This document shows, one piece after another, positions 25,741 to 34,512 of a stretch of DNA of 64,000 nt (position 1 is the first letter of the stretch; each line of letters starts with the position of its first letter). The position numbers and the translations under genes were made by a program. The notes beneath the pieces are model-generated. The model made no database searches. It was not told the DNA's origin and worked only from the letters and a program-made list of their open reading frames with translations. Source of the DNA: Roseivivax sp. THAF197b (GTDB taxonomy: Bacteria > Pseudomonadota > Alphaproteobacteria > Rhodobacterales > Rhodobacteraceae); assembly GCF_009363255.1 (NCBI RefSeq), contig NZ_CP045318.1:3213501-3277500 (forward strand). Direction: 5' to 3'.

Positions 25741-26540
25741 GATGCGGTCTCTTTCAGTTTGGCTTGCAGGTCGAGAAGGTCTGCCCAGGCCTCGCGCTTG
25801 GCGGCGGGATTGCGCAAGAGGTAAGCGGGATGGAACATCGGCATGACGGGCCGATCGAGCGCCTCCATCCAGGTGCCGCGCAGCCGGGTGATGCCGCGCC
25901 GCCCCAGCATGGCCTGAGCCGAGATATTGCCCATCACTACGAGGATATCGGGATCGGCCAGCGCGATATGCCGGTCGAGAAAGGGCTTCAGCATCTCGAT
26001 CTCGGCGGGTTTCGGATCGCGGTTCTGCGGCGGGCGCCAGGGCAGCACGTTGGTGATGTAGACGCCCTCCGCACCCTTGGCCTGCCGGTCGAGCCCGACG
26101 GCCGCGAGCATCCGGTCCAGGAGTTGCCCGGCGCGACCCACGAAGGGGCGGCCTTCGCGGTCCTCGTCCCGGCCGGGCGCTTCGCCCACGATCATCAGCC
26201 GTGCGGAGGGATCGCCATCGCCAAAGACCAGCCGCTCCGCGCCGAGCTTCAGATCGCAATGCTCGAACGCGGCCATGGCCTCGCGCAACGCGCCCAGATC
26301 CGCTGCGGCACTCGCCGCGTCGCGGGCGACCGCCACCGGATCGACCTCCGTCGCCGCCACGCGCGCGCTTTCCGCTGCCACCGCGACCGAGGCCTGCGCG
26401 GCCTTTTCGGCCAGTTGCGCCTCCGCTGCCGCGAAGCGGTCGACGGGAAACTCCGCGATCGTCTCGGTCACGCCCATCTCCGCCTGCCAGGCGAGCATGG
26501 CGGCAGCGCTATGCCAATCAAGCTGTTCAATCGATTCCAT
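25737..26540 (-). CDS. Uracil-DNA glycosylase, family-4-like but lacking most Fe-S cysteines
   Basis: Removes uracil from DNA. The 267-residue protein has motif 1 [20 protein letters not shown] (119-138), [17 protein letters not shown] (162-178) and the catalytic-loop region [11 protein letters not shown] (235-245). Family 4 enzymes hold a 4Fe-4S cluster with four Cys. Here only C95 remains; the other positions appear as F92, W168 (LPWRPP instead of KCRPP) and M183 or a neighbour. An Ala-rich N-terminal extension of about 85 residues precedes the domain. Downstream moaB overlaps by 4 bp. It is divergent from pyrB. Confidence 0.92.
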   Translation of the reverse strand: MESIEQLDWHSAAAMLAWQAEMGVTETIAEFPVDRFAAAEAQLAEKAAQASVAVAAESARVAATEVDPVAVARDAASAAADLGALREAMAAFEHCDLKLGAERLVFGDGDPSARLMIVGEAPGRDEDREGRPFVGRAGQLLDRMLAAVGLDRQAKGAEGVYITNVLPWRPPQNRDPKPAEIEMLKPFLDRHIALADPDILVVMGNISAQAMLGRRGITRLRGTWMEALDRPVMPMFHPAYLLRNPAAKREAWADLLDLQAKLKETAS

Positions 26541-26661
26541 GGCGGCACCTTATCGCCGCGCCGGGCCGGGCAAAAGCACCCGCCGCCTGCCCGGGCGAGG
26601 GTGTTCCAGCCGAGACTTCACGCTTTGCGCCAAACACTCTGTTTCGCGGGTGCTGCGGCCC

Positions 26662-26690
26662 TTGCCGCGCCGCGCGCCTGTTTCTATACA
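26662..26690 (+). promoter_or_regulatory. Candidate sigma-70 promoter of the pyrB operon
   Basis: TTGCCG (26662-26667) and TATACA (26685-26690) are separated by exactly 17 bp. The -10 element ends 37 bases before the pyrB ATG. Good match by eye to the housekeeping consensus. Confidence 0.55.
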
Positions 26691-26727
26691 GGCAACGAAT
26701 TCCAGCCCCGGAGCACACCCCACCCCC

Positions 26728-27678
26728 ATGCGTTTCGATCAGCGACACCTCCTCGGAATCGAACCGCTGCGTCCGGATGAAATCACCACCCTTCTCGACC
26801 TCGCGGACAAGTACGTCACGCTCAACCGGTCGCGGAACAAGCGCTCGGGCATTCTGTCGGGTCTGACGCAGGTCAACATGTTCTTCGAGAACTCGACCCG
26901 CACGCAGGCCTCCTTCGAACTGGCGGGCAAGCGGCTCGGGGCGGATGTGATGTCGATGGCGATGGCCGCCTCGTCGATCAAGAAGGGTGAGACGCTGGTG
27001 GATACGGCGCTCACGCTCAACGCGATGCATCCCGACCTGCTGGTCGTGCGGCACCCCAATTCCGGCGCGGTCGATCTTCTGTCGCAGAAGGTGAATTGCG
27101 CCGTGATCAATGCGGGCGACGGGCGGCACGAACATCCCACGCAGGCGCTGCTCGATGCGCTGACGATCCGCCGTGCGAAGGGCCGTCTCCACCGCCTGAC
27201 CGTCGCGATCTGCGGCGACATCGCCCATTCCCGCGTCGCCCGGTCGAACCTTCTCCTGTTGCACAAGATGGAGAACCGCGTGCGCCTCATAGGCCCGCCC
27301 ACGCTGATGCCCGCGGGCATCGATGCCTTCGGGGTCGAGGTCTATCACGACATGGCCGAAGGGCTGCGCGACGCGGATGTGGTGATGATGCTGCGGCTCC
27401 AGAAGGAACGCATGGATGGCGGCTTCATCCCGTCCGAGCGGGAATATTTCTACCGCTACGGTCTCGATGCCGAGAAGCTCGCCATGGCCAAGGACGACGC
27501 CATCGTGATGCATCCCGGCCCGATGAATCGCGGGGTCGAGATCGACGGCACCATCGCCGACGACATCAACCGCTCGGTCATTCAGGAACAGGTAGAGATG
27601 GGCGTCGCCGTGCGCATGGCGGCGATGGACCTGCTCTCGCGCAACCTGCGCGCCCGCCCGACGGAGGTCTTGGCATGA
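26728..27678 (+). CDS. pyrB: Aspartate carbamoyltransferase catalytic subunit PyrB
   Basis: Second step of de novo pyrimidine synthesis: carbamoyl phosphate plus aspartate to carbamoylaspartate. The 316-residue protein has the carbamoyl-phosphate loop [13 protein letters not shown], the SSIKKGETL loop, [26 protein letters not shown] and [11 protein letters not shown] near the end. The ATG at 26728 is 37 bases from the promoter candidate. The stop overlaps the next ORF by 4 bp. There is no pyrI; PyrB is followed by an unknown ORF and a PyrC-like protein with altered ligands, which suggests a class A-like ATCase/pseudo-DHOase complex. Confidence 0.97.
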   Translation: MRFDQRHLLGIEPLRPDEITTLLDLADKYVTLNRSRNKRSGILSGLTQVNMFFENSTRTQASFELAGKRLGADVMSMAMAASSIKKGETLVDTALTLNAMHPDLLVVRHPNSGAVDLLSQKVNCAVINAGDGRHEHPTQALLDALTIRRAKGRLHRLTVAICGDIAHSRVARSNLLLLHKMENRVRLIGPPTLMPAGIDAFGVEVYHDMAEGLRDADVVMMLRLQKERMDGGFIPSEREYFYRYGLDAEKLAMAKDDAIVMHPGPMNRGVEIDGTIADDINRSVIQEQVEMGVAVRMAAMDLLSRNLRARPTEVLA

Positions 27679-28226
27679 CGACAATGGATATCCGCGCCTC
27701 CGAAACGGGCGTGACGCGGCTTTTTCATCTCGACCTGCCTGCAGAGGCGGTCGAGCGGTTTACCACCCAGGCTGGAACCGGGGAATACCCGCTCTCCTAT
27801 GCGCTCGGTGCGGAAAAGCTGCGCCCTGCCTTCGTCGAAGTGGTGGCGATCCGCGATCTCGGCGGCATGTCGCTGTCGCAATACCTCACGCAGGCGCATG
27901 ACGTCACGGGGCGCGATTTCGCGGCGATGCGCGGTCAGATCGACGCCCTCAAGGGCCATGTCGTCATCCTGCCGAGCCAAGCCTTCGGGCAAACCGCGCA
28001 GACGCTGACGATTTCCGCGCCCCTGCGCTGGATCGGCACCTTCGAGGAGGACGCGCCGAAAACCAAATCGACGCCCATTCGCACCGAAAGCGCCAAGGGC
28101 ACGACGCCACGGCCCGAGCCCGAGGAGGATCCGCTTGCCAAGGGCGGCTCCCCGCTTCTGCGCGCCATCGTCATCGTGGCCACGGCGCTCACCGTCGGCA
28201 TCCTTCTTTATGCAATCGCGGGATGA
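27675..28226 (+). CDS. Tail-anchored protein of unknown function between pyrB and pyrC
   Basis: A 183-residue protein I do not recognise. Residues 1-~110 look like a compact soluble domain, followed by an acidic, Pro/Thr/Lys-rich linker (about 118-155) and one C-terminal hydrophobic helix ([20 protein letters not shown]), giving tail-anchored topology with the soluble part cytoplasmic. The start overlaps the pyrB stop (ATGA) and the stop lies a few bases before pyrC, so it is embedded in the pyrimidine operon. Inference: it could tether the PyrB/PyrC-like assembly to the membrane. The open frame extends upstream into pyrB but the coupled ATG is preferred. Confidence 0.85.
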   Translation: MTTMDIRASETGVTRLFHLDLPAEAVERFTTQAGTGEYPLSYALGAEKLRPAFVEVVAIRDLGGMSLSQYLTQAHDVTGRDFAAMRGQIDALKGHVVILPSQAFGQTAQTLTISAPLRWIGTFEEDAPKTKSTPIRTESAKGTTPRPEPEEDPLAKGGSPLLRAIVIVATALTVGILLYAIAG

Positions 28227-28230
28227 CGTG

Positions 28231-29532
28231 ATGAGACCCGTGCTGATCGAAAACGCGCGCCTGATCGACCCCGAAGGGGACCGCATCTTCGACGCGTCGA
28301 TCCTGATGGAAAAGGGTGTGATCGCCGAGATCGTCGAAGGCGAAGGCCCGGCGCCCGAGGGGCTGCGCGAACGCGCACCTGCCGATGCCCGGATCGATGC
28401 GCGCGGGCGCTTTCTCGCGCCCGGCATCGTCGATATCGGTGTGAAGGTCTGCGAGCCCGGCGAGCGGCACAAGGAAAGCTACAAGACCGCAGGCGCGGCG
28501 GCCGCGGCGGGCGGCGTCACCACGATGGTCACGCGTCCCGACACCGACCCGGTGATCGACACGCCCGAAGCGCTCGAATTCATCCGCAGGCGGGCGCAGG
28601 ACGCAGCGCCGGTCCGCGTTCTGCCCATGGCCGCCCTGACGAAGGGACGCGCGGGCACCGAGATGACCGAGATCGGCTTCCTGATGGATGCAGGCGCCGT
28701 AGCCTTCACCGATTGCGACCGGGTCATCCGCGACACCCGCGTTCTGGGCCGCGCGATGACCTATGCCAAGAGCCTCGGCGCGCTGGTGATCGGCCATCCG
28801 CAGGAGCCGGGCCTCTCCGCCGGTGCCGCCGCAACCTCGGGCAAGTTCGCCTCCCTGCGTGGGCTGCCTGCCGTCTCGCCCATGGCCGAGCGAATGGGCC
28901 TCGACCGCGACATTGCGATGATCGAGATGACGGGCGTGCGCTACCATGCCGACCAGATCACCACCGCCCGCGCCCTGCCCGCGCTGGAGCGCGCCAAGGC
29001 CAACGGCTTTGACGTGACCGCCGGCACCTCGATCCATCACCTGACCCTGAACGAGCTGGACGTGTCGGACTACCGCACCTTCTTCAAGGTCAAGCCACCG
29101 CTCCGCGCCGAGGAAGACCGACAGGCCGTGATCGAAGCGGTGCGCAGCGGGCTCATCGACGTGATCTCCTCGATGCACACGCCGCAGGACGAGGAAAGCA
29201 AGCGCCTGCCCTTCGAGGAAGCGGCCTCGGGCGCCGTGGGCCTCGAGACGCTGCTGCCGGTCCTCTTGCGGCTCTATCACTCGGGCGATCTGGACCTGCC
29301 CACGCTTTTCCGCGCGCTGTCGCTCAACCCCGCGAAGCGGCTGGGGCTGGAGGCGGGCCGCATGGCCAAGGGCGCCCCTGCCGACTTGATGCTCTTCGAT
29401 GCGGACAAGCCGCTCATCCTCGATCGTTTCAAGCTGCGGTCGAAATCGAAGAATACGCCCTTCGACAATGCCCGCCTGCAGGGCCGCGTCATGGCCACCT
29501 TCGTGGGCGGCAAACAGGTCTACGCCGCCTGA
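28231..29532 (+). CDS. pyrC: Dihydroorotase-like protein lacking metal ligands (PyrC' type)
   Basis: A 433-residue class I dihydroorotase homologue. The HxH metal pair of active enzymes (DxHxHxREPG) reads DIGVKVCEPG, so both His are lost. The late TDHAP segment reads SSMHTPQ, so the catalytic Asp is also missing. The other pocket positions (FTDCD, VIGHPQEPG, VRYHADQ) remain. This pattern matches pseudo-dihydroorotases that serve as scaffolds for class A aspartate carbamoyltransferase. ATG 28231 was chosen; a GTG one codon upstream is possible. It is third in pyrB-orf-pyrC. Another active dihydroorotase should exist elsewhere. It may be annotated simply as PyrC. Confidence 0.9.
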   Translation: MRPVLIENARLIDPEGDRIFDASILMEKGVIAEIVEGEGPAPEGLRERAPADARIDARGRFLAPGIVDIGVKVCEPGERHKESYKTAGAAAAAGGVTTMVTRPDTDPVIDTPEALEFIRRRAQDAAPVRVLPMAALTKGRAGTEMTEIGFLMDAGAVAFTDCDRVIRDTRVLGRAMTYAKSLGALVIGHPQEPGLSAGAAATSGKFASLRGLPAVSPMAERMGLDRDIAMIEMTGVRYHADQITTARALPALERAKANGFDVTAGTSIHHLTLNELDVSDYRTFFKVKPPLRAEEDRQAVIEAVRSGLIDVISSMHTPQDEESKRLPFEEAASGAVGLETLLPVLLRLYHSGDLDLPTLFRALSLNPAKRLGLEAGRMAKGAPADLMLFDADKPLILDRFKLRSKSKNTPFDNARLQGRVMATFVGGKQVYAA

Positions 29533-29685
29533 CGCGCCGCCATGCTGTGGCCAGGACGCACCGCCGCCGCAATGGCGCGCCGCCCTGCATCTTCACCTTT
29601 CCACAAAATACGCAAACACCCGGCCTGCCACACGGGGCCGCGCCGGGGATGCGCACCGCATGAGCGCCGCTGACCCGCGATCCGT

Positions 29686-29713
29686 TTGACGCCTGTTCCT
29701 GCCCCTGTACTCT
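29686..29713 (+). promoter_or_regulatory. Candidate sigma-70 promoter of plsY
   Basis: TTGACG (29686-29691) and TACTCT (29708-29713) lie 16 bp apart, 27 bases before the plsY ATG. The -35 is near perfect. The rest of the 208-bp gap after pyrC shows nothing else. Confidence 0.5.
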
Positions 29714-29740
29714 GCGCCCGAACCGCAACCGGAGCCTGCC

Positions 29741-30349
29741 ATGCCCCCCATCGACACCGCGCCCATCCTGCTCCTGCTCTGGGGGCTGATCGGCTACCTT
29801 CTGGGCTCGATCCCCTTCGGTCTGGTCGTGACCCGCGTCATGGGGATCGGCGATCCCCGCCAGATCGGGTCGGGCAATATCGGGGCGACCAACGTTCTGC
29901 GCACAGGCTCGAAGGCCGCGGGCGCGCTGACGCTTCTGCTCGACGGGGCGAAGGGGGCTGTGGCGGTGCTGCTCGCGCGCGCCTTTGCGGGCGAGGATGC
30001 GGTGCAGCTTGCCGCGCTGGCCGCGTTTCTTGGCCATTGCTTTCCGATCTGGCTCGGCTTCAAGGGCGGCAAGGGCGTGGCGACCTTCCTGGGCATCGTC
30101 CTGGCCATCGCCTGGCCCGTGGGGCTTCTGTGCTGTGCGGCCTGGGCCGGGACGGTCGCGCTCACGCGGATCTCGTCGATGGGGGCGCTGGTTGCTGCCG
30201 GGGTCTCGACCGTGATCTCCGTGATTGCAGGATATGCGAGCATTGCCGTGCTCTGCCTCGTCCTGACCATGCTGATCTTCTGGCGTCACGGTGCCAATAT
30301 CGCGCGGCTGCGCGCGGGCACCGAGCCCAAGATCGGCCAGAAATCCTGA
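29741..30349 (+). CDS. plsY: Glycerol-3-phosphate acyltransferase PlsY
   Basis: Inner-membrane enzyme that moves the acyl group from acyl-phosphate to glycerol-3-phosphate, the first step of phospholipid synthesis. The 202-residue protein has five or more membrane helices and the PlsY motifs GSIPFGLVVTRVMG, GSGNIGATNVLRTGSK, LDGAKGAVAVLLAR and FKGGKGVATFLG. Full length with a promoter candidate just upstream. It is convergent with the alpha/beta hydrolase, whose stop is 12 bp away. Confidence 0.96.
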   Translation: MPPIDTAPILLLLWGLIGYLLGSIPFGLVVTRVMGIGDPRQIGSGNIGATNVLRTGSKAAGALTLLLDGAKGAVAVLLARAFAGEDAVQLAALAAFLGHCFPIWLGFKGGKGVATFLGIVLAIAWPVGLLCCAAWAGTVALTRISSMGALVAAGVSTVISVIAGYASIAVLCLVLTMLIFWRHGANIARLRAGTEPKIGQKS

Positions 30350-30361
30350 TCCCGACTGTCT

Positions 30362-31171
30362 TTAGGTCTTGTCCAGGAACGCCGCGATCTCTGCCGCGAC
30401 GGCGTCGGGCCGCGTGATCGGGGCCATATGCCCCGCCTCGGGGATGACGACCTCGCGCGCATCGGGCAGCCGCGCCAGAAGCGCTGCATGAATCTCGCCC
30501 AGGATCGGCTCCGTCTGCGCGCCGCGCAGGAACAGGATCGGCATGGTGCAGCGCTCAAGCGCACCCTCTTTCAGAAGCCCCGCGGAATCGTAGGTCAGGG
30601 CCTGCTCCGTCTCCTCGATGATCCGAACCTGCTTTTGCAGGAGCGCCCGCGCCTGGTCGCCCATCTGGCCCCAGCTCTTGCCGACGCCCCAGGTGCCGGT
30701 GAAGACCCGGGCGGCCGTTTCGGTGTCACCGCGCGCCAGCGCCTCCATCATCGGACGGGCCGCTTCGCGCCGCTCGGTGAAGGCCTTGGGCGCCGTTTCG
30801 CGCGCAGCAGCGAAGAGCACGGGCTCGATGAGGACCATACGCCGGATACGCTCCGGATGCCGTTCCGCCAGCCGCAGCGCGACCGTCGCCCCGAAGGAAT
30901 GCCCCAGCAGCGTGATATCATCCTCAAGGAACGTCTCCGCCGCGTCCGTGACCGCGTCGTGATAGTCGCACCGCCGGTCCCAATCGTCGGACTTGCCGTG
31001 GCCGGGCATGTCGGGGGCCGTGACGGACAGCCGGTCGCCCAGATCGTTGACCACGCCCTTCCACGCCCCGCCATGGGCCAGCGCGCAATGCAGTGCCAGT
31101 GCCGGGGCACCGCCCGACGCCCCGAGCGTCCGGCTATGGACCGGAAAGACCGATTGGCTGTCCTTGGGCAT
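30362..31171 (-). CDS. Alpha/beta hydrolase
   Basis: A 269-residue cytoplasmic alpha/beta-hydrolase. The nucleophile elbow is GHSFGATVAL (Ser at about 93), an oxyanion HG motif is in LAHGGAWKGV, the acid Asp is probably in the LFLRGAQTEP region or later, and the catalytic His is in PEAGHMAPITRP near the end. The start codon shares a base with the stop of the upstream DsbA-like isomerase gene (TGATG), so the two are coupled. Substrate unknown; the closest look is to esterase or haloperoxidase-like members. Confidence 0.9.
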   Translation of the reverse strand: MPKDSQSVFPVHSRTLGASGGAPALALHCALAHGGAWKGVVNDLGDRLSVTAPDMPGHGKSDDWDRRCDYHDAVTDAAETFLEDDITLLGHSFGATVALRLAERHPERIRRMVLIEPVLFAAARETAPKAFTERREAARPMMEALARGDTETAARVFTGTWGVGKSWGQMGDQARALLQKQVRIIEETEQALTYDSAGLLKEGALERCTMPILFLRGAQTEPILGEIHAALLARLPDAREVVIPEAGHMAPITRPDAVAAEIAAFLDKT

Positions 31172-31770
31172 CAGATCTTGCCCGCAAGATGCATCTCGAG
31201 ATCGTCGAGCCGGTCCTGCCCCCAGAAATGCTGACCGCTATCGACCACGTAATAAGGCGAGCCGAAGACGCCCCGCTGCACCGCTTCCTCGGTGTAGCGC
31301 TCGAAGGTCTCCGCGCCCGAAAGCATGCCGCTCGTCACAAGGCCGCGGTCGAAGCCCGCAGCCTCCAGGCAATCCGCGATGACATCGTCCTGCGCGATGT
31401 CGCGCTCCTCGGCCCAGCAGGCGGAGAGGATCTTGCGCACCAGAAGCCCCAGATCGCCGCCGCCCGCCTTGTCCGCCGCGATGATCGCGTAGCTCGAAGG
31501 GGCGGGATTCGTCGGGAAATGCGCCGGATGGATGGTCAGCGGCAGGCCCGTTTTCTTCTGGGTGCGATCCAGCTCCTGCAGCCGGTAATCCTGCCGCGCC
31601 TGCGGGCGCTGATCGAGCGGCAGGCCGCCATGGGCCTTGAAGACCGCGCCGGGATTGACGGGCTTGTAGGCGATCTCGGCCCCATGCGCCTTGGCGATCT
31701 CCTCCAGACGATCGCCGCCGAGATAGGCCCAGGGGGAAATCGTGAAGAAATAGTAGTCGATCTGCGGCAT
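31171..31770 (-). CDS. 2-hydroxychromene-2-carboxylate isomerase family (DsbA-like)
   Basis: A 199-residue thioredoxin-fold protein of the HCCA isomerase/kappa GST group: [20 protein letters not shown] at the start (Ser at the position of the DsbA active Cys), [26 protein letters not shown] and [24 protein letters not shown] at the end. These enzymes are glutathione-dependent isomerases of aromatic intermediates, but many homologues have no known substrate. The ATG at 31770 trims seven codons from the longest frame. It is divergent from prs across 98 bp. Confidence 0.93.
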   Translation of the reverse strand: MPQIDYYFFTISPWAYLGGDRLEEIAKAHGAEIAYKPVNPGAVFKAHGGLPLDQRPQARQDYRLQELDRTQKKTGLPLTIHPAHFPTNPAPSSYAIIAADKAGGGDLGLLVRKILSACWAEERDIAQDDVIADCLEAAGFDRGLVTSGMLSGAETFERYTEEAVQRGVFGSPYYVVDSGQHFWGQDRLDDLEMHLAGKI

Positions 31771-31868
31771 TGGGCGCGCTCCTTCATGCATCCGTGCGGA
31801 TATGTTTCCTGTCGAGCGTAGCCCATGCTAAGGCCGCGGCAACACGAATCCCAGGGGACAGCGCCGCC

Positions 31869-32879
31869 ATGCCAACCGTCATCGAACCGAAGATCATTTC
31901 GGGCAATGCCAATCTCGATCTTGCCAAAGCCATCGCCCGGAGAATGTCGCTCTACCGGGGAATGAATGTGGGGCTGGTCGATGCCCGGGTCGAACGGTTC
32001 AACGATCAGGAGATCTTCGTCGAGGTCTACGAGAACGTGCGCGGCGAGGACATGTTCATCGTCCAGCCGACCTCCAATCCGGCCAATGACAACCTGATGG
32101 AGCTGTTGATCATGTCGGATGCGCTGCGCCGGTCATCCGCCGCCCGCATCACCGCCGTCATTCCCTATTTCGGCTATGCGCGTCAGGACCGCCGCACCAA
32201 GGCGCGCACGCCGATCACTGCAAAGCTCGTGGCCAACATGATGGTCTCCGCCGGGATCGAGCGGGTGCTGACCATGGACCTGCACGCCGCCCAGATCCAG
32301 GGCTTCTTCGACATCCCCGTCGACAACCTCTACGCCTCGCCGATTTTCGCGCTCGATGTGCATTCGCAGTTCAAGGATTCGATGGACGATCTGATGGTCG
32401 TCTCGCCGGATGTGGGCGGCGTCGCCCGCGCGCGGGAACTGGCCAAGCGGATCAATGCGCCACTCTCCATCGTCGACAAGCGTCGCGAGAAGGCGGGCGA
32501 AGTGGCCGAGATGACCGTGATCGGCGATGTCTCGGGCAAGAAATGCATCATCGTCGATGACATCTGCGACACGGCCGGGACGCTGTGCAAGGCGGCCGAG
32601 GTGCTGATGGGCCACGGCGCGACGGAAGTGCATGCCTATATCACCCATGGCGTCCTGTCCGGCCCGGCGGTGGAGCGCATCACCAATTCGGTGATGAAGT
32701 CGCTGGTGATCACCGATTCGATCCCGCGCTCCCCGGAAGCGCAGGCCGCGCCCAATATCCGCGTCGTTCCGACAGCGCCGATGTTCGCGCAGGCGATCCT
32801 GAACATCTGGAACGGCACGTCCGTGTCGTCGCTGTTCGAGACGGATACGCTGGGGCCGATCTACGAAGGCATCCTGTAA
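31869..32879 (+). CDS. prs: Ribose-phosphate pyrophosphokinase
   Basis: Makes PRPP from ribose-5-phosphate and ATP for nucleotide, His and Trp synthesis. The 336-residue protein has [39 protein letters not shown] (ATP/R5P region), the PRPP-binding loop [20 protein letters not shown] and flanking [16 protein letters not shown]. Slightly longer than E. coli Prs (315), as usual for alphaproteobacteria. The ATG at 31869 has AGGGGA upstream. It is followed by a GC hairpin and the convergent H-type lectin gene. Confidence 0.97.
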   Translation: MPTVIEPKIISGNANLDLAKAIARRMSLYRGMNVGLVDARVERFNDQEIFVEVYENVRGEDMFIVQPTSNPANDNLMELLIMSDALRRSSAARITAVIPYFGYARQDRRTKARTPITAKLVANMMVSAGIERVLTMDLHAAQIQGFFDIPVDNLYASPIFALDVHSQFKDSMDDLMVVSPDVGGVARARELAKRINAPLSIVDKRREKAGEVAEMTVIGDVSGKKCIIVDDICDTAGTLCKAAEVLMGHGATEVHAYITHGVLSGPAVERITNSVMKSLVITDSIPRSPEAQAAPNIRVVPTAPMFAQAILNIWNGTSVSSLFETDTLGPIYEGIL

Positions 32880-32889
32880 AATTGGGCAC

Positions 32890-32911
32890 GGGAGGGGGTC
32901 GCCCCTCTCCC
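32890..32911. terminator. GC hairpin after prs
   Basis: GGGAGGGGG (32890-32898) pairs with CCCCTCTCCC (to 32911) as a 9-bp stem with one G.T wobble and a four-base loop. It starts 11 bases after the prs stop, in the convergent gap with the lectin gene. No U-tract. Its shape is very like the hairpin at 61056-61077. Confidence 0.4.
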
Positions 32912-32979
32912 ACCGCCACCCTTTGCGCTGAGAGCGCTTAGCGCGGCTGTACTTCATCAGGCCAGCAAGCCGCAGAGGC

Positions 32980-33330
32980 TCAGTAGACGTCCCAATCGTC
33001 TTCGCCCTTCACCTCGCCGATCGCCATCCAGGACATCCGCACGCGGGCGACGCGGGTATCTCCCCAGGTGCGGAAGACCATGTCGAAGCCCTTCTCGTTG
33101 ACCTTCTCGGCCCCGAGATCGGCGCGAATATTGGCTTGGCTGTCCATGTCCCAAAGCGACAGGCTCAGTTGAACCTGAGGCGGCGCGCTGAACGGCTCGG
33201 AGAACAGGATCCGCTTGCGGCGTTCGCGCGCGCCATCGCCGGTCCACATCTCGCCGCCATTCGCGAAATCCGAGAAAAGCTCGTATTCGCCCTGATCGAC
33301 GCCAATGCGATTTGATCTGAGTTTCTGCAT
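32980..33330 (-). CDS. H-type lectin domain protein
   Basis: A 116-residue protein that fits the H-type lectin fold known from snail agglutinin and discoidins: RILFSEPFSAPPQVQLSLSL, then DMDSQANIRADLGAEKVNEK, GFDMVFRTWGDTRVARVRMS and the family end WMAIGEVKG. There is no signal peptide or membrane helix. H-lectins bind GalNAc-type sugars in animals; the bacterial role is unknown. The start at 33330 has only a weak ribosome site. It lies downstream of a glycosyltransferase gene on the same strand (80-bp gap) and convergent with prs. Confidence 0.82.
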   Translation of the reverse strand: MQKLRSNRIGVDQGEYELFSDFANGGEMWTGDGARERRKRILFSEPFSAPPQVQLSLSLWDMDSQANIRADLGAEKVNEKGFDMVFRTWGDTRVARVRMSWMAIGEVKGEDDWDVY

Positions 33331-33410
33331 AAATTGCCCGTATTGCTCAAATTCGTCGAAAGAATGGGCGATTTGCGGCTTGGAGGAAAGGGATCGCGAA
33401 TATCCCAGCC

Positions 33411-34448
33411 TCAGCCGTTGGACGCGCGCCCGCCTTCCAGCGCCGCCCGGATTTCGCGCGCATGGGCCGGCACGTCGTATAGCACCTCATAGGCCGCGCG
33501 CCCGTTCCGCGCGATGGCTTTGCGCTCCGCCTCTGCCTCCAGGTAGTGCCGGGTCTTGTCGACCATGTCATCGAGATCGTCATAGGCGATGTAGTCGCGC
33601 CCCTCGATCAGCGGCGCGCGCAGTTGCTGCTCTCGTATGCCGGGGTTGGACAGCACGAAGGCCCCCGCCCAGAACAGTTCCAGATGGCGATAGGTGAACG
33701 GGCCATGCCCCGACGGCGCGAGGTTGATCGTGCTCTGAAAGACGTTCTTCATGTATTTCGGGCGACTCATCTTCTTCGCGATGACCCGGTCGGGAAGCGT
33801 GCTGTTCTTCATTGGGATGATGCCGCCGAAGGCATGGAAGCCCTCGTCGAGGATCCGTTCCCAGAGTGCCGTGCGTTCGCCCACCTTGCGATTGTTGTCC
33901 GATCCGAGGAACGAGACCTCGTAAAGGTCGGGCGTCTCCCAGGAATATCTCCGCAGCGGCTTCATCCGGTTGCGCGACGGATATTTCGTGGACAATCGCA
34001 CGAACGGGTTCGACAGGTGCGTGGGCACGATCTTCGCGCGGTTGGCAGGCGACAGGCCATACCGGTCGAGATCGGCGTAAGGCTCGCGCTTGAAGATCAC
34101 GTCGAAGGCGTCGAGCACGGCATTCTCGAACATTTCCTGCGGATGCGCCCCGGTGAGGAACAGCCCCTTTGCCCCCCGTGCGCTCGCGAGTTTCTGCATC
34201 AGATCGGTCGCGCCACCATCCCAGTTCACACCGCATTTGGTGTTCACGACCACTGCATCGAACGCGTCCAATTGCGTCTGATCGAGGGCGAGGAAGTCCC
34301 GCAGGCTCAAGGATTGCATCTGCCCGGCCTCGGACAGCGCCGCTTCGAAAAACCCGCTCTGGCCGTCCGTCAGGCCTTTGACCTTGATGTTGAACTGCCG
34401 GAACAGGCTGTTCTTAGACGCCTTTCGAGCGATATAGGCGATGCGCAT
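33411..34448 (-). CDS. Glycosyltransferase family 1-like (CgeB-type)
   Basis: A 345-residue predicted glycosyltransferase. The C-terminal half shows the CgeB/GT4-like donor-site pattern: NLAPSGHGPFTYRHLELFWAG, AFVLSNPG and a late coiled helix. The N-terminal half is a Rossmann-like domain (AYIARKASKNSL, DAVVVNTKCGVNW). The ATG at 34448 has TTGGAGC seven bases upstream and lies just 19 bases past the atp operon terminator, leaving no room for an ordinary promoter. The lectin gene follows. Acceptor and donor sugar are unknown. Confidence 0.8.
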   Translation of the reverse strand: MRIAYIARKASKNSLFRQFNIKVKGLTDGQSGFFEAALSEAGQMQSLSLRDFLALDQTQLDAFDAVVVNTKCGVNWDGGATDLMQKLASARGAKGLFLTGAHPQEMFENAVLDAFDVIFKREPYADLDRYGLSPANRAKIVPTHLSNPFVRLSTKYPSRNRMKPLRRYSWETPDLYEVSFLGSDNNRKVGERTALWERILDEGFHAFGGIIPMKNSTLPDRVIAKKMSRPKYMKNVFQSTINLAPSGHGPFTYRHLELFWAGAFVLSNPGIREQQLRAPLIEGRDYIAYDDLDDMVDKTRHYLEAEAERKAIARNGRAAYEVLYDVPAHAREIRAALEGGRASNG

Positions 34449-34466
34449 TCAAATGCTCCAAATGAA

Positions 34467-34492
34467 AAAGCCCCGTGATGACACGGGGCTTT
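34467..34492 (-). terminator. Intrinsic terminator of the atp operon
   Basis: AAAGCCCCGTG and CACGGGGCTTT form a perfect 11-bp stem with a four-base loop. On the minus strand it is followed by a run of T (GGGGCTTTTTC). It begins 20 bases after the atpC stop. This is the best canonical Rho-independent terminator in the window. Confidence 0.88.
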
Positions 34493-34512
34493 CCTAATCG
34501 AATGTGACCAAA

